Positions 17,761 to 26,841 of a DNA stretch of 64,000 nt are shown here, piece by piece (position 1 is the stretch's first letter; every line of letters starts with the position of its first letter). Position numbers and translations under genes: made by a program. The notes beneath the pieces were generated by a model, which did not search any database, was not told where the DNA came from, and saw only the letters and a program-made list of their open reading frames with translations. This stretch comes from Pseudomonas fluorescens (GTDB lineage Bacteria > Pseudomonadota > Gammaproteobacteria > Pseudomonadales > Pseudomonadaceae): the NCBI RefSeq assembly GCF_902497745.1, contig NZ_CABVHJ010000004.1, positions 335,314-399,313 of the forward strand. The letters are read 5' to 3'.

Positions 17761-20096
17761 GCTGCCGGCTCCGTGGCTGTCGCGGTGTGTTCGTGGCGTC
17801 CGGCCCACGGTGCGAGCATGAAGCTAAAGGCCAGACCGAGGCTTACCGACAGACCGAAATTGCTCACCGCCGGCGTGCTGGAAACCGCCAGCAAACCGAA
17901 CGACAGCCACGTCGTCACCGCCGCCAGCAAGGTACCGAGCAGGCTCACCGCCGCGCCGCCGACTTGTTCACGCATGAGAATCGCGTAATCAACGCTGATC
18001 GCCGTGACCAGCAGCAGGCCGAACAGGCTGAACAGCGTCAGTGGCTGACCGAGCCAGCCAAGGCTGGCCAGACTGCACAGCGCAGCGAGCAACGGCAGGG
18101 CAACGATACGCAGCGCCCCGCCGAGACCGAACGGCAGCATCAGCACCAGTACGATCAGCGCGCAGGAGGCTAGTTTCAGTTCGGCAGCGCTGATCTGCGT
18201 CGCCGCAAACACTTCATTCAATTCACCGAGGCGATCGACCAGTATTACCCCCGGCAAGTCCAGCGCTTGTACGCGCAACAGCGCCGGGTTGTTCAAACCT
18301 TGCAGACTGGTCATTGCCGCTACGCCGTCTTCGCTCGGGCCGAGCCAGAGTGTGCGATATGGTTCGCCGAGCGGGCCGGCCAATGCCGCGTCGATGTCTT
18401 CAGCGGGCACGGTTTGCAGCTGCTGCAGTTCGCTTTGCAGCGCCGCGAGCGGTACGCCGAGGTCAAGCAGTGGCTGCCAGTATTGCGGCAGTTTGTTCAG
18501 CGCCTCGCGCACTTGCTCTTGCTGATTCGGCGGGCTGACCAGTTGATCGAGGGCCAGATAGCCTTGCAGCTTGTCGAGGTTGACCAGTTGCTGCAGACGC
18601 TCGCTCAGCGCGGCCTGACGTTCGAGCAATTGCTGCTGATTGTCGGCGCGTACGAGGAAAAACTGGCTGGTGGGCTGATAGCCGGTGATGCGCGCGATGG
18701 CCTGCGCTTCGTCAGTCAGATGTTGCGGTGCGCCGACCCATTGGCGGATGTCATTCTTGCTTTGCAGCTGTACCAGACCGCCAACGCAGAACGCGATCAG
18801 CAGCGCCAGCAACACCGGTGTGCGCACGCGCTCGAGAAGTTTTTCGCGCAGGTTGACCATGCGCTCGGCCAAATGCAGCGGCCACTGCGCGGGGCGCAGT
18901 TCGACGTTTTTCAACAGCGCCGGCAACAGGCATACCGCCGACAAATAGGCACCGAGCAATCCAGCGGCAGAGAACACGGCGATTTGCGTCAGTGCCGGGA
19001 ACGGCGTCCACGCCAGCGCCAGATAACCGATAGCGCTGGTGATCAGACTCAGGGTCAATCCGGACAAGGTCAGGCGCAAGGCTGGCCAACTGCGCCACGG
19101 CTTCAGGCTCCAGCTCTTTGACAGATAATGCAGCGGATAATCCACGGCCACGCCGATCAGGCTGGAGCCGAGCACCAGCGTCATTACATGCATGTGGCCG
19201 AACAGCGCCACGCAGGCCACCGCCCCGAAGAGCATGCCGACCAGTACCGGCACGAACGCCAGCAGCACGCGCCAGCGGCGAAAAGCGAGCAACAGCAGCA
19301 ACAGAATGCCGACCGTTGCACCACCGCCAACCCAGGTCATTTCGCGAGTCGCTTGCTGCTGACCGTTGGCCGCGTACAACAAACCGCTGGCAGCCAGCAG
19401 TTGCACGTCGGATTTCGCTGCCTGCTCACGGCTGGCTTCCAGCAGCGCGGCGACTTGCAGCGGCAAGTTCATGTCGAAGGCGTTGCCGGTGGTGCGCGCG
19501 CGAAGCAGCACCCAGCTCTTGCCGTCGGCATCGGCAATCAGCGCGCCGCTGCCGATGTCCAGTTGCACCGAACCGTGCTGCGGCTGGCTGTTCTGGATGC
19601 GCCCGGTCAGGCCGAGCCAGTCGTCCTGGCTCGGCACCAGAGTGAAACCGTTGAATGGGTCGAACAGGGCTTGTACGCGTTGCTGAATGAAGGCGTCGGG
19701 GTGTTCGACTAGCAGTTGCCGATCATCTGCTGACAACATCGCCAGCCGTCCTTGCAGCAGTTGCGTGCGCAGCGCTGGCAGGTCTGCTTGCAGGTTCCAC
19801 TGCACTTTTTCGAACAGGCCGCTGGCCTGCCATTGTTCGCCCAGCGTCTGCGCCATGGCCACCGCTTGCTGGCGATCGGCGTGGCCGACCAGCACCAGCA
19901 TTTCTCGGTTGAGCGGTTCCTGCATACGCTGCTCGGCGCGCAGTTCAAGGGCGTCAGGGTTGGTGCCGGGCACCAGCTCCATCAGGTTCGCCGACAGCGG
20001 CGCACCGTCGCGCCATTGCCAACCGGCCAGCGCGACGACCGCCAGCAGCAGGATCAGGAAAAACCAGGGCAGCCTGCGTTCACTCGGCAAAGTCAT
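17757..20096 (-). CDS. MMPL/RND-family lipid exporter, aryl polyene operon
   Basis: This 779-residue transporter has one N-terminal membrane helix, a large periplasmic domain and a second repeat of the same plan, twelve helices in all. Each half has the MMPL membrane core (for example LGSSLIGVAVDYPLHYL and VTAISVDYAILM, with the conserved VDY). Exporters of this type move lipid-like products such as aryl polyenes and xanthomonadin from the inner membrane towards the outer membrane. It overlaps the LolA-like gene by 17 bases and so is coupled to it. Confidence 0.92.
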   Translation of the reverse strand: MTLPSERRLPWFFLILLLAVVALAGWQWRDGAPLSANLMELVPGTNPDALELRAEQRMQEPLNREMLVLVGHADRQQAVAMAQTLGEQWQASGLFEKVQWNLQADLPALRTQLLQGRLAMLSADDRQLLVEHPDAFIQQRVQALFDPFNGFTLVPSQDDWLGLTGRIQNSQPQHGSVQLDIGSGALIADADGKSWVLLRARTTGNAFDMNLPLQVAALLEASREQAAKSDVQLLAASGLLYAANGQQQATREMTWVGGGATVGILLLLLLAFRRWRVLLAFVPVLVGMLFGAVACVALFGHMHVMTLVLGSSLIGVAVDYPLHYLSKSWSLKPWRSWPALRLTLSGLTLSLITSAIGYLALAWTPFPALTQIAVFSAAGLLGAYLSAVCLLPALLKNVELRPAQWPLHLAERMVNLREKLLERVRTPVLLALLIAFCVGGLVQLQSKNDIRQWVGAPQHLTDEAQAIARITGYQPTSQFFLVRADNQQQLLERQAALSERLQQLVNLDKLQGYLALDQLVSPPNQQEQVREALNKLPQYWQPLLDLGVPLAALQSELQQLQTVPAEDIDAALAGPLGEPYRTLWLGPSEDGVAAMTSLQGLNNPALLRVQALDLPGVILVDRLGELNEVFAATQISAAELKLASCALIVLVLMLPFGLGGALRIVALPLLAALCSLASLGWLGQPLTLFSLFGLLLVTAISVDYAILMREQVGGAAVSLLGTLLAAVTTWLSFGLLAVSSTPAVSNFGLSVSLGLAFSFMLAPWAGRHEHTATATEPAA

Positions 20097-20682
20097 GTTG
20101 CTCCGCGTCGCTCAACGGTTGGCCAGCAGTGCTGTCCTGCATGCGCAGCACGGTGCTGTCGCCTTGGGTTTCCAGCAGTTCGATGGTTTGCACCAGCGCG
20201 CCGCCGTCGATGTTGATCTGGTTGAACACTTGCTTGAGCAACAGCGAGCGCGGGGTCAGCGTGAGTTTCCACTGTTGTGCATCGCCGCTCAGCGCCAATT
20301 CGAAATCCCGTTGCAGTCCGCTGCTGTCACCTTGCAGCACGGCGAGGAACAAGCGGTTCTGCTCGGCCCCGGCGCTCTTGTTCGGCAGCAACTGCCAGCC
20401 ATTATCGTCGCGGCGGGAAATGCCTTTGCCGGTGATGCGGTAATCCTGTTTCAGCGGGGTTTTCAGCAGCCAGAGCAGACCGTGATTCTTCGCCAGAACG
20501 AAACTGCCCTTGCTGATCAGCGGCTGGGGCAGGGCGCGCAGGTGTTTTTCCTGGATAAACTGACCGTGGATCACGTCCGGTTTTGCCAGTTGTGCGCTGA
20601 GTTGTTGCAGGTCGAAGGCGTTGGCCAGCGCTGACAGCGTCAGCAGCGCCAATACGCTCAGGCTTTTAACCAAAACATTCAT
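20080..20682 (-). CDS. LolA-like outer-membrane lipoprotein carrier, aryl polyene operon
   Basis: This 200-residue periplasmic protein has a signal peptide (residues 1-22, ending ALANA). The mature part follows the LolA pattern: GQFIQEKHLRALPQPLISKG, then WLLKTPLKQDYRI, which in LolA is a W..PFKQ-like strand. The start was set at the ATG at 20682 that overlaps the thioesterase stop as ATGA and leads directly into the signal peptide. It is likely to shuttle the hydrophobic product, or a lipid carrying it, across the periplasm together with the MMPL exporter. Confidence 0.9.
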   Translation of the reverse strand: MNVLVKSLSVLALLTLSALANAFDLQQLSAQLAKPDVIHGQFIQEKHLRALPQPLISKGSFVLAKNHGLLWLLKTPLKQDYRITGKGISRRDDNGWQLLPNKSAGAEQNRLFLAVLQGDSSGLQRDFELALSGDAQQWKLTLTPRSLLLKQVFNQINIDGGALVQTIELLETQGDSTVLRMQDSTAGQPLSDAEQHDFAE

Positions 20683-21104
20683 CGCAGCATCCTTTCCACG
20701 GCATCGGTGAAGACCTTCGGCGAAGCCAGTTGCATCTCGCGACTGCTGACTTCGACGGCGACCTGCACCGAGCTGGCGCGGGTCAGGCGTTCGCCGCTTT
20801 GCAGGTCGGTGATCAGGTAATTGATCTTCAGACGGTTTTCCCATTCGACCAGACTGGCGCGCACGTTCAGACGCTGACCGAATATCGCGCCGCGCACATA
20901 GCGCAGTTGCAGGTCGATGATCGGCCAGGCGAAGCCGGACTCGGCCATCTGCGTGTAGTTGTGGCCGATCATGTCCAGCAGCGCACAACGGGCGACTTCG
21001 AGGTATTTGACGTAATGGCCGTGCCAGACGACGTGCATGGTGTCGATGTCGAAGAACGGCACGAGGATTTCCGTGTCGGCGTGAAGCACTCCTGCGCTAC
21101 GCAT
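20679..21104 (-). CDS. Acyl-CoA/ACP thioesterase (hotdog fold), aryl polyene operon
   Basis: This 141-residue protein has the 4-hydroxybenzoyl-CoA thioesterase signature near its start (FDIDTMHVVWHGHYVKYLE), with the catalytic aspartate in the DIDTMH segment. It would release chains or proofread the carrier proteins. It overlaps the ammonia-lyase by 8 bases and the LolA-like gene by 4 bases. Confidence 0.9.
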   Translation of the reverse strand: MRSAGVLHADTEILVPFFDIDTMHVVWHGHYVKYLEVARCALLDMIGHNYTQMAESGFAWPIIDLQLRYVRGAIFGQRLNVRASLVEWENRLKINYLITDLQSGERLTRASSVQVAVEVSSREMQLASPKVFTDAVERMLR

Positions 21105-22641
21105 GCAGCCTCCAGTGTTGCGCGGCGATGCGTTGCAGGCACAGGCGCAATTCGCCTTCCAGTGCGCGGTCTTCGATCACCGGCGGGAAGTCCTTGGCCA
21201 ATTCTTCGTGCATCGCCGCCAGCGATGGCGGCAACGGTCGGGCGTCTTCGGCCTGGGCGCGCAGCCACACGCCTTGGTTGGCGGCGAGCAGGGTGGCGGC
21301 GGCGACCTGTTCGGTCAGCTCCAGCACACGGATCGCATCGCGGGCGGCGATGGTGCCCATGCTCACTTTGTCCTGGTTGTGGCATTCGGTGGAGCGCGAG
21401 AACACGCTGGCCGGCATGGTGTTTTTCAGCGCTTCGGCGGTCCAGGCGCTGGTGCCGATCTGCACGGCTTTGAAGCCGTGATTGATCATCGCGCGATCCG
21501 CCGGCGAGCCGGAGAGATTGCTCGGCAGGCCGTGGTTGTAGCGCTCGTCGACCAGCAGCGCGAGTTGCCGGTCGAGCAGGTCGGCAACGTTGGCCACCAG
21601 GTTTTTCAGGCTGTCCATGGCAAACGCGATGTGCCCGCCATAGAAGTGCCCGCCGTGCAAAACGCGCTCGGCTTCGGCGTCGATGATCGGGTTGTCGTTG
21701 GCGCTGTTCAGTTCGGTTTCGATGTACGAACGCAGCCAGTTCAGGCTGTCGGCCAGTACGCCGAGCACGTGCGGGGCGCAACGCAACGAGTAGCGATCCT
21801 GCAGGCGATGCAGCGGAGCGGTCGGCGCGTCGATCGCCAGATCCTTGCGCAGCCACGCGGCGACCTGCATTTGCCCCGGATGCGGTTTGGCGGCGAACAG
21901 GCGCTCGTCGAAGTGCTCCGGGTTGCCTTGCAGTGCGACCACATTGAGCGCGGTGATGCGCGTGGCCAGTTGCAGCAAGTAATCAGCGCGAGCGAAAGCG
22001 AGGCAGGCCAAGCCAGTCATCACGGCCGTGCCGTTCATCAACGCCAGTGCTTCTTTCGGGCGCAACACCAAAGGCGTCCAACCGAGTTCGCGATGCACGT
22101 CAGCAGCCTGCCGGCGCTCACCACGGAACATCACTTCACGTTCGCCGGACAAGGTCGCGGCGACGTAAGACAGCGGCGTCAGATCGCCGCTGGCACCGAC
22201 CGATCCTTCTTCGGGAATCAGCGGCAGGATGTCGTATTCGAGAAACGCGTGCAGGCGCTCCAGCAATTCCACGCGTACCCCGGACACGCCGTGGCACAAC
22301 GACTGCAAACGTGCCGCGAGCACCGCGCGAGTGGCTTGCGCGTCGAGCAGTTTGCCCAGTCCGCAACCGTGGAAAGTGTAGAGGTGACGCGGCAACGCTT
22401 CGACGTGATGCAGCGGCACCGCGACCACGCAGGAGTCGCCGTAACCGGTGGTCACGCCGTAGATCACGCCTTCCTTGTCCAGCAGCGAATCGAGAAACCG
22501 CGCGCCTTTGGCGATGCGCTCGCGATAGTCGGCGTCGCTCTGCAACTGCACGGGCGCCTGACGGTTGGCCAGGGCCAGCACGTCTTCGATGCGCAAAGGG
22601 CGTTCGCCGAAGGTTACCGGCTCATGGGTTGGCGTCGTCAT
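21097..22641 (-). CDS. Aromatic amino acid ammonia-lyase (HAL/TAL/PAL family), aryl polyene operon
   Basis: This 514-residue enzyme removes ammonia from an aromatic amino acid to give a cinnamate-type acid. The self-forming MIO cofactor triad Ala-Ser-Gly is at residues 150-152 (GSVGASGDLTPLSYV). The catalytic tyrosine loop is at 61-68 (YGVTTGYG). At the substrate-selectivity position the pair is Phe90-His91 rather than the Ser-His of histidine lyases, the Phe-Leu of phenylalanine lyases or the His-Leu of many tyrosine lyases. By context it supplies the aromatic starter acid of the polyene, so automatic annotation as histidine ammonia-lyase (HutH) would be misleading. It overlaps the acyltransferase upstream by 20 bases. 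Confidence 0.92.
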   Translation of the reverse strand: MTTPTHEPVTFGERPLRIEDVLALANRQAPVQLQSDADYRERIAKGARFLDSLLDKEGVIYGVTTGYGDSCVVAVPLHHVEALPRHLYTFHGCGLGKLLDAQATRAVLAARLQSLCHGVSGVRVELLERLHAFLEYDILPLIPEEGSVGASGDLTPLSYVAATLSGEREVMFRGERRQAADVHRELGWTPLVLRPKEALALMNGTAVMTGLACLAFARADYLLQLATRITALNVVALQGNPEHFDERLFAAKPHPGQMQVAAWLRKDLAIDAPTAPLHRLQDRYSLRCAPHVLGVLADSLNWLRSYIETELNSANDNPIIDAEAERVLHGGHFYGGHIAFAMDSLKNLVANVADLLDRQLALLVDERYNHGLPSNLSGSPADRAMINHGFKAVQIGTSAWTAEALKNTMPASVFSRSTECHNQDKVSMGTIAARDAIRVLELTEQVAAATLLAANQGVWLRAQAEDARPLPPSLAAMHEELAKDFPPVIEDRALEGELRLCLQRIAAQHWRLHA

Positions 22642-23569
22642 CGGTCTTCCAGAAAGGGTAAAAGTTGAACCATTGTTGCGGCGCTTCGAGGCAATAGTGA
22701 CTCAGGCGCTGCGCATAGCGGGTGGCCCACTGATGAATGACCTGCTCGCGCTCGCTGCGCTTCCACACCACGGCGTCGGCGAAGGGCTCGAGGGTCAGGC
22801 GATAGTGACCGTCCGGTTGCTTGAGGCACATCAGCAGGTTGACCGGGCATTTCAGCAGACCGGCGAGCAGCCATGGGCCTTGCGGGAATGGCGCCGGGTG
22901 GCCGAGGAAGTCGACGGTGACGCTACGGCCGCCATGCAGCGGCACGCGGTCGCCGGCAATCGCCAGCCACTCGCCGCGCTCCAGCCGTTCGTGCAGTTGC
23001 AGCATGATCACCGGGTCGAGTTCGCTGACCTGAATCAGGCGCAGATTGGTCGCCCCGGCTTCACCGAGCAAACGGTTGAATTGTTCGGCGTGCTTGGTGT
23101 GCACCAGCACGTTCATGGTGACCTTTTCGCCGATCTCCGCCAGTGCGCGGCAGACTTCGAGATTGCCCAGGTGTGCACCGACCAGCAATTGCCCGCGACT
23201 GCCGCGTAACTGATTGCGCAGCAGCGCCGGGTCGATGATTTCGATTTGTTCGATACGCAGCTTGCCGTTCCATACGTCGAGCTTGTCGAGCATCGAATCG
23301 GCGAACGCCATGAACTGGCCGAACACCCGCCAATGCGTCGGGCGCAAATCGGCGCGCTGACTCCAGTCGGCAAGGCGCTGCTGGTATTGCCAGGCACTGC
23401 GCCGCGCGGTGCGGCCAAACAGGAAGAAGTACAGGACGATGCCATACAGCAACGGGCTGAGCAGGCGTCGCCCGAGGACCTTGGCGGCGAACGCGGTGAA
23501 TTTCATCAGCAGGAAACTGCCGCGCTCTTCGCGGTCGGCCCAGTGCTTCTTGTCGGTCTCGCTGGTCAT
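22622..23569 (-). CDS. LpxL/HtrB-like lysophospholipid acyltransferase, aryl polyene operon
   Basis: This 315-residue acyltransferase has an N-terminal membrane helix (about residues 33-50, LSPLLYGIVLYFFLF) and the HxxxxE catalytic motif in GAHLGNLEVCRAL. Later blocks fit the lipid A acyltransferase family (AIAGDRVPLHGGRSVTVDFLG). It probably transfers an acyl chain onto the lipid anchor of the polyene. I set the ATG at 23569, which overlaps the glycosyltransferase stop as ATGA; a frame running 92 residues further upstream is not protein-like. Confidence 0.9.
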   Translation of the reverse strand: MTSETDKKHWADREERGSFLLMKFTAFAAKVLGRRLLSPLLYGIVLYFFLFGRTARRSAWQYQQRLADWSQRADLRPTHWRVFGQFMAFADSMLDKLDVWNGKLRIEQIEIIDPALLRNQLRGSRGQLLVGAHLGNLEVCRALAEIGEKVTMNVLVHTKHAEQFNRLLGEAGATNLRLIQVSELDPVIMLQLHERLERGEWLAIAGDRVPLHGGRSVTVDFLGHPAPFPQGPWLLAGLLKCPVNLLMCLKQPDGHYRLTLEPFADAVVWKRSEREQVIHQWATRYAQRLSHYCLEAPQQWFNFYPFWKTDDDANP

Positions 23570-24300
23570 GCTCGCCACCGCCGCCAGAGGATCAGCGGAA
23601 AGCGCAGCAACATGCCGAGAAACAGCCGCGTATGCATGCTGGAAATCAGCGCGTTGTCGTGCAACAGACGGAAGTGCGACACACCGTCCAGCGGGTAATG
23701 CACGCTGGTTTGCAGCCAGCGCATCGGCTGGTTGCGCCACGACAGGCGTACGAGAATGTCCGAGTCGAAATCCATGCGTTTGCCGACTTTCGCCGAATCG
23801 ATCACCGCCAGCGTCGGGGCCAGCGGATAGACGCGAAACCCGCACATCGAATCGCGGATCTGCAGCGACAGCGTGTTGATCCAGACCATCACGTGGGTCA
23901 GGTAGCGCGCGTACAAACGGCCTTTCGGCACGCTCTCGTCGAACAGCGGATAACCGCAGATCATCGCTTCGGGATGGGCGCGGGATTCCTCGACGAAACG
24001 CGCCACGTCGTGCAAGTCGTGCTGACCGTCGGCATCGACCTGCAATGCGTGGGTGAAGCCCAGCAGCGCGGCCTCGCGCAGGCCCGTCATCACCGCGCCG
24101 CCCTTGCCTTGGTTAGCGGTGAGGCGTACCAGATGCACGTTTTCGCGCTCGGCCAGAGTGTCGAGGACCCTGGCGCAAGATGGCGTGCTGGCGTCGTCCA
24201 CCAGAATGCACGGCAGACCTTCCTCGAGCAGGGCGTCGACCACAGTGCCGATGGCAGTTTCGTGGTTATAAACCGGAATCACGGCGCAGGGGTTATGCAT
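23566..24300 (-). CDS. Family 2 glycosyltransferase, aryl polyene operon
   Basis: This 244-residue GT-A enzyme starts at MHNPC and shows the nucleotide-sugar fold (VIPVYNHETAIGTVVDALL) and the metal-binding acidic segment QVDADGQHDL. It lacks the long membrane tail of the dolichol-phosphate synthases. It would attach a sugar to the lipid or head group, as in other APE clusters. The upstream adenylation gene ends 59 bases before it, a gap that contains a single REP unit. Confidence 0.9.
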   Translation of the reverse strand: MHNPCAVIPVYNHETAIGTVVDALLEEGLPCILVDDASTPSCARVLDTLAERENVHLVRLTANQGKGGAVMTGLREAALLGFTHALQVDADGQHDLHDVARFVEESRAHPEAMICGYPLFDESVPKGRLYARYLTHVMVWINTLSLQIRDSMCGFRVYPLAPTLAVIDSAKVGKRMDFDSDILVRLSWRNQPMRWLQTSVHYPLDGVSHFRLLHDNALISSMHTRLFLGMLLRFPLILWRRWRA

Positions 24301-24311
24301 ACCGACGATCC

Positions 24312-24338
24312 CTGTAGGAGTGAGCCTGCTCGCGATTG
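24312..24338. repeat. Single REP unit inside the aryl polyene operon
   Basis: A lone REP core (GTAGGAGTGAGCCTGCTCGC) lies in the 59-base gap between the adenylation enzyme and the glycosyltransferase. It has no inverted partner. Confidence 0.7.
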
Positions 24339-24359
24339 AGTGCGCAGCACTCACCAAGG

Positions 24360-26039
24360 TCAATCATGATCAACACCCAAAAGAATCCGCCCACTGGAGC
24401 AGGTCGCCGTGTCATTGCGATAGGCAAAATACAACTTGCGCCGCTCCGGGTCGAAACGCAGGTGCAACTGGATTTCATCACCGGGCCGAACCAGCTGCTG
24501 GAATTTCAGCACTTCCATCCCGGCAAACGGGCCGGTCAGGTTGAGCAATTGGCGACCCAGGTTCAGCGCCCATTCCACCTGCACCACACCCGGCAATACT
24601 GGGGCTTTGGGAAAGTGACCACTGAAATAAGCCAGATCCGGTGGCACGCTCAGTTGCAGACTCCATTCACCCTCGGTCTCGACCTGCGACAGCACTTGCG
24701 GCGCTTTCGCTCGCGGGGCAATCAGCAAGGCTTCGACATCGGCCTGCGGCAGCTTGCCTTGGCTGTTCAACGGCAATTGCCGCACCAGTCGCCAGCGGCG
24801 GGGCAAGGCCAGAGCTTCGCAGTGTTGGCGCAAATGCTGGCGCAGGGTTTCGGTCAGACTGCGGCGGCCGTGTTCACGCAAGGCAAACAGACCTGACTCG
24901 CTGAGCACCAGCAGAGCTCCGAGAGAGGCACGATTTTCCTGGACTACGCCCAAGCGCGCTTCGGCGACCCAAGCGTGGGCGACCAAGGCCTGTTCGAGCA
25001 TCGGCAGAGAGATGCGTTTTTCTTCAAGTTTGACGATGCGATCCAGCCGCCCCAACAACTCAAATCGACCATCGGCGGCAATGCGCGCGGCATCGGCGGT
25101 GTGTTCGACATGGCCGGCAGGCAAATAAGGCGATGCGATCATCAGCGCGCCTTCGCTGTCCTGGCTCAATTCAACACCGGCGAACGGTTGCCACAGCTGT
25201 TCGCCCTGACGCCAGGCAATGCCGCCGGTTTCCGAGCTGCCGAGGATTTCCGTCGGCCATTGTTGCAAGCGTTGTTGCAGACTCTGCGCCGCTTCGAGCG
25301 GTAAGGCGCCGCCGGAGGAAAACACTCGCCGCACAGCGCTCAGGGCAGGCCAGTCGAGGTTGTCGCCCATACGCTTGAGCAGCGCCGGACTAGCGACCCA
25401 GGCAAAGGCCTGATGTTCGCGGCTGGCACGCTGCAAGTCTTCGGGGAACGCCAGTTGCTTGCGCACAAACGGGCGCCCGGCGCACAGCGGCCAGAGAACG
25501 CGAAAGAGCAAACCGTAAATATGTTGGGTAGCGACGCTGCCGATGATGCAGGCTTCACCGAGGTCCGCGCCCCACAGTTGCTCCAGCGCTTGGACTTCGT
25601 TGGCCAGTTGGCGCAGGGTCTTGTCGATGCGCTTGGGCTCGCCGCTGGAGCCGGACGTGCACAGGCTCAGACGGCATTGGTCGAGATCCAGTTCGGCGCC
25701 GGGCAGCGGCGACTGCTGAAAGTCGTTCAGATGCGCGTCATCGGCTTGATCCGTCAGCCACAGATCGACTTCAGCGGACCAGCGCTGGCGGGTTTGTGGT
25801 TGCAGATCCGAGGGCAGCAGCACACTGACGCCGGCACGCCATGCGCCCAGCAAGGCGATGGCCAGTTCGGCGGCATCTTCCAAGTGCACAGCCAGGCGCT
25901 TCACGCCTTGCGCTTGCAGACCGGCGGCGACGCTCAATGCCTGCTCGCACAGTTGCGCGTGTTCGAGGGCCGGTGCGTGGCTGATTGCCCGCGCCGGCAC
26001 AGGCTTGAGCAACAGCTGCTCAAGTTTTATCCAGTTCAT
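24360..26039 (-). CDS. Fused acyl-CoA/ACP synthetase and hotdog dehydratase, aryl polyene operon
   Basis: This 559-residue protein has two parts. Residues 1-450 are an AMP-forming adenylate ligase (phosphate loop [14 protein letters not shown], then [11 protein letters not shown] and a [17 protein letters not shown] hinge) that should activate the aromatic starter acid and load it onto a carrier. Residues about 460-559 are a FabZ-like hotdog domain with the intact dehydratase signature [15 protein letters not shown]. In E. coli-type APE clusters these are separate proteins. The start at 26039 overlaps the membrane protein stop as ATGA. The fused domain supplies the histidine missing from the ApeP-like protein at 12391-12855. 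Confidence 0.9.
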   Translation of the reverse strand: MNWIKLEQLLLKPVPARAISHAPALEHAQLCEQALSVAAGLQAQGVKRLAVHLEDAAELAIALLGAWRAGVSVLLPSDLQPQTRQRWSAEVDLWLTDQADDAHLNDFQQSPLPGAELDLDQCRLSLCTSGSSGEPKRIDKTLRQLANEVQALEQLWGADLGEACIIGSVATQHIYGLLFRVLWPLCAGRPFVRKQLAFPEDLQRASREHQAFAWVASPALLKRMGDNLDWPALSAVRRVFSSGGALPLEAAQSLQQRLQQWPTEILGSSETGGIAWRQGEQLWQPFAGVELSQDSEGALMIASPYLPAGHVEHTADAARIAADGRFELLGRLDRIVKLEEKRISLPMLEQALVAHAWVAEARLGVVQENRASLGALLVLSESGLFALREHGRRSLTETLRQHLRQHCEALALPRRWRLVRQLPLNSQGKLPQADVEALLIAPRAKAPQVLSQVETEGEWSLQLSVPPDLAYFSGHFPKAPVLPGVVQVEWALNLGRQLLNLTGPFAGMEVLKFQQLVRPGDEIQLHLRFDPERRKLYFAYRNDTATCSSGRILLGVDHD

Positions 26040-26581
26040 GTACGGCCTCTTACCCGTTGTCGTATCAGCCATTCAATGGCAAACATCAGGCCGATCAATC
26101 CATAGGAGATCAGGCCGGTGTACAACATCCACCAATTCAGCGGCGCCCACAGGGTCAGGAGAGCGGCGCACAAACCGTTGCAGAAGAAAAACACGCTCCA
26201 GGCCACCGTGACCTTGCGCGTATAGCGAATCGCGATGTCCGGTAGTTCTGGCTCACGCAAGCGTGCCAGGCGCTCGACCATCGGCGGGCCGTATTTCAGG
26301 CTCAGGCTGAACAGCACCAACATGAAGCCGCTGATCAGCACCGGGTACCAGCGCAGCAACAGCGGACTGTCGAACAGTGCGAGCAACAGGCAAAAGGCGA
26401 TCGCTACACAGGCCATCCACAGACTGCCGGGCTTGCGTTCGCCGGTCAGCGCTCGCGCCAGCCACAGACTGCCCAACAGCAGGCCGAACTGCCACGGGGC
26501 AAAGTGCTCCATGCCGAAATACACCGCAAAGGGGTACAGCAGACCGGCCAGCAGCAGGCCGAGGCCGATCAGTCGGCTCAT
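26036..26581 (-). CDS. Conserved membrane protein (COG4648-like), aryl polyene operon
   Basis: This 181-residue protein has about five to six membrane helices and a short cytoplasmic loop rich in charged residues (KYGPPMVERLARLREPELP). Proteins of this kind stand beside the carrier proteins in APE clusters. No catalytic motif is visible. It overlaps the carrier protein upstream and the ligase downstream by 4 bases each. Its function is unknown. Confidence 0.85.
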   Translation of the reverse strand: MSRLIGLGLLLAGLLYPFAVYFGMEHFAPWQFGLLLGSLWLARALTGERKPGSLWMACVAIAFCLLLALFDSPLLLRWYPVLISGFMLVLFSLSLKYGPPMVERLARLREPELPDIAIRYTRKVTVAWSVFFFCNGLCAALLTLWAPLNWWMLYTGLISYGLIGLMFAIEWLIRQRVRGRT

Positions 26582-26832
26582 GCGGCCGGTTGAACCAGAC
26601 GGTAGACCGCCTCGACCACGTCGCCGACCGTGCGCACCGATTTGAATTCTTCGGCGGCGATTTTCTTGCCAGTCTGGCGCTTGATGTGATCGATCAGATC
26701 GACTGCGTCGATGCTGTCGATTTCCAGATCCTGATACAGGTTGGAGTCCAGGCTTACACGGGCCGGATCCAGTTCGAACAGCTCGACCAAGGCATCGCGC
26801 AGGGTGTTGAAAATATCGTCACGAGTTTGCAT
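26578..26832 (-). CDS. Acyl carrier protein, aryl polyene operon (second)
   Basis: This 84-residue acidic protein has the phosphopantetheine attachment motif EIDSIDAVDLIDHI; the serine is at about residue 41. It carries the growing chain between the synthase, reductase and dehydratase. It starts 9 bases after the other carrier protein. No phosphopantetheinyl transferase gene is in this window. Confidence 0.95.
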   Translation of the reverse strand: MQTRDDIFNTLRDALVELFELDPARVSLDSNLYQDLEIDSIDAVDLIDHIKRQTGKKIAAEEFKSVRTVGDVVEAVYRLVQPAA

Positions 26833-26841
26833 GGTCCGGTC

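Noticed and set aside
21097..22641. Assignment of the ammonia-lyase as HutH of histidine breakdown.
   Set aside because: No hut genes are near, the selectivity pair is Phe-His rather than Ser-His, and the operon is biosynthetic.
21103..22668. A 521-residue plus-strand frame opposite the ammonia-lyase.
   Set aside because: The sense protein has the MIO motif and full-length family match; the antisense product has no motif and no ribosome site.
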